In this document: piece after piece, positions 21,043 through 22,520 of the stretch
How positions within the stretch are numbered: position 1 is the stretch's first letter
Layout of the letters: each line of letters starts with the position of its first letter
Assembly (NCBI GenBank): GCA_033064195.1
Contig: JARBJD010000697.1
Coordinates: forward strand, 1 to 22,520
DNA: 22,520 nucleotides
Source of the DNA: Blattamonas nauphoetae
Taxonomy: Eukaryota > Preaxostyla > Oxymonadida
Direction of reading: 5' to 3'
Made by a program: the position numbers and the translations under genes
Notes under the pieces: model-generated
Database searches by the model: none
Told to the model about the DNA's origin: nothing
Seen by the model: the letters and a program-made list of their open reading frames with translations, nothing else

Positions 21043-21610
21043 GTTTATTTCATCAAAAGTTCTAAAACCAACATTTAAAACCAATCTCCTTTCGTAGTTG
21101 AAATGTGTCGACCTTTCTCAAGAATTAGAACACGACTCGATTGAACATTCTTTTCGAGAGTTTTATTCTAGACTTGGAAAGTGGGGTCGATTTCTGGTTA
21201 TGTTTATGACCATCGAAGTATTGAATGACATCAAAATTCTGACCCAAAATCACCAATATCGATTATACTCGTTCCATCTTCAATGTGTCCTGTTGTACCA
21301 ATTTCTGAACGGATCAACGTGGTTTTAAACAAATTGTATCGGAGATGAAAAGTGTGATCACACCCTTTTTCTCGATCATGATCGTCTTCATTCAGGACTT
21401 CTTTGCTTTGTGAATCGGCTAGCTGAGCCTTGTGACAGGATTCGCTCCAAGAGGTCAGCCATCTTCACTCATTCAAAACTGTTTCTGGGTGGTTGGCACG
21501 CCTTGAACAGCATTTTCGTGGAAGCAAGAGACTTCTTTGTTCACGAGATTTCAGAGGACATCAAAGAGATGTGCGCCAAGATGATACATGCTGACACAGT
21601 AAAGAAATGA
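21043..21610 (+). pseudogene. Right half of the open reading frame split by E2
   Basis: The frame runs in one phase from the target site to TGA at 21608, apart from a TAG at 21095 and a TAA at 21326. Readable blocks are LKCVDLSQELEHDSIEHSFR, KWGRFLVMFMTIEVLNDIK, FLDHDRLHSGLLCFVNRLAE and GWHALNSIFVEARDFFVHEI. It is helical and acidic-basic mixed. The phase agrees with 11339-11481. I do not recognise the family. It may be a host gene or part of an older transposon. Confidence 0.5.
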
Positions 21611-21908
21611 GAGAAGGTATACACGTAAGTTCAGGAATGCTTTCAAGATGAAGACAACTTCCTCCTCTATCTGGAAGAACACTGGTGGAGGATCCGCTAC
21701 AGTTTGTCGGACATTTGAGTAATTTCTTACCCTTCGGGTTGATCATCAAACTGTTGAATCCTATTATCTCTGGAATATGAAAAAGTGCCAGACATTCATT
21801 TTATCCCGTGTTTCCCACTTCGACCTGCTTACTAGAGTATCACTCCATTTACCGAAAATGATTCATACAGTATTGCAGAACGCATTCTCAGTTTGACTTG
21901 GACGACCC

Positions 21909-22450
21909 ATGTTGATGGAATTTCGAAAATTCTGGACCGATAAAAACTTAAAAGGCGGAACGATACCAAACCAACTGATCGCTGACATAGTCGGCTGTAC
22001 GACACCACAGGTGTCGCAGAATAGACGGACCGAAGTAGATTCCTGTTGACGAAAAAGGAGCATACTGGGTCTCTGAAAACAAATCGATTCGACAGAAACA
22101 GATCGTACCCTACGACTTCATCCGACTAAATTCGAAAAGATTGCCCTCCATTTTTTAGTGGTCACATGACTTCTTCTCGAACAGCTATAAAAGTCACCGA
22201 TGTTGATCGGTACATGACGAAACTTGAAACGCTCATCAAAAGCCCATCCACTCCTGCTCATTAATGCAGACGAGAGTCGGCTATCAACCCAAAAGGATTC
22301 TATTGGTCACTGTGGGTCGTTGCGGTTGAAATATCGGAAATCAACTACATCATCCAGTTCTCAGACGATTCCACGATTCTCCGCAATGGCGCGATCTCCC
22401 AGCACGGAAGTCTCTACCGCACTCCTGTACTTTGATCTCCATGGATGAAA
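21909..22450 (+). pseudogene. Probable transposase remains: HTH-like segment and DDE-like motif
   Basis: The frame 21909-22049 reads FRKFWTDKNLKGGTIPNQLI, then ADIVGCTTPQVSQNRRTE, which has the spacing of a helix-turn-helix with a basic recognition end. About 200 bp further on, a frame from 22224 contains HPLLLINADESRL, similar to the second catalytic aspartate/glutamate region of DDE transposases (NADE after a hydrophobic strand). The frames between are interrupted. No TIRs were found, and the element continues past the window. It differs in sequence from E1/E2 and is probably another superfamily (Tc1/mariner- or pogo-like is a guess). The 21611-21908 stretch has no assignable frame. Confidence 0.35.
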
Positions 22451-22520
22451 ATCTTGAAACAATGGGAACTATGGATGAAGATGGAATCATAGTTGAAGAA
22501 ATCGAGAAAGGCGGGTTCAC

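Noticed and set aside
1-22520. CRISPR arrays, tRNA or rRNA genes, bacterial operon signals
   Set aside because: No regular spaced repeats, cloverleaf-like sequences or rRNA motifs were seen. Spliced genes and gene families indicate a eukaryote.

Overview
The window looks like nuclear DNA of an anaerobic protist, most probably the oxymonad Blattamonas nauphoetae or a close relative. Three protein types drive this call, all recognised by eye from memory and not by a search: a lineage-specific helical-repeat paralogue (228-1305), an intron-split serpin (1479-3112), and large surface proteins made of Ig-like/beta-sandwich repeats, beta-helix segments and kinase-like tails (11757-19630). Genes have short GT-AG introns, several only 36-66 nt, and many genes are broken by frame changes.

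Layout. 228-4111 is ordinary gene territory: the helical-repeat gene (-), the serpin (-), and an unrecognised multi-exon gene (+). 4662-8730 is a 4,069-bp DNA transposon (called E1 here) with 19-bp terminal inverted repeats (TIRs) and a perfect 8-bp target duplication, TATCTGTG. Inside are gene-like fragments and no recognisable transposase. 8739-11473 is gene-poor and holds a degenerate GATCGTGGAGAGG repeat array. 11482-21034 is a second member of the same family (E2), 9,553 bp long, with the same TIRs and a perfect 8-bp target duplication, CAAGCCAA. E2 carries a ~5-kb surface-protein gene (A) and a second related gene with a kinase-like tail (B). Gene A lies between ~245-bp inverted repeats that share a 120-bp identical core. 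E2 sits inside an open reading frame whose two halves lie at 11339-11481 and 21043-21610, with reading phase kept across the empty site. Beyond it, 21909-22450 looks like remains of an unrelated transposase.

How it fits together. E1 and E2 appear to be hAT-like, non-autonomous, cargo-bearing elements. They share TIRs, subterminal GACTGACTC-type motifs and a ~550-bp right-end block, but their cargo is entirely different. This suggests a family that captures and moves host genes, including members of the large surface-protein family. This is the most notable result of the window.

Limits. Every family assignment comes from reading translations by eye. Most genes contain frame changes. Several lie at short runs of one base, so residual consensus errors and true decay cannot be separated from the sequence alone.
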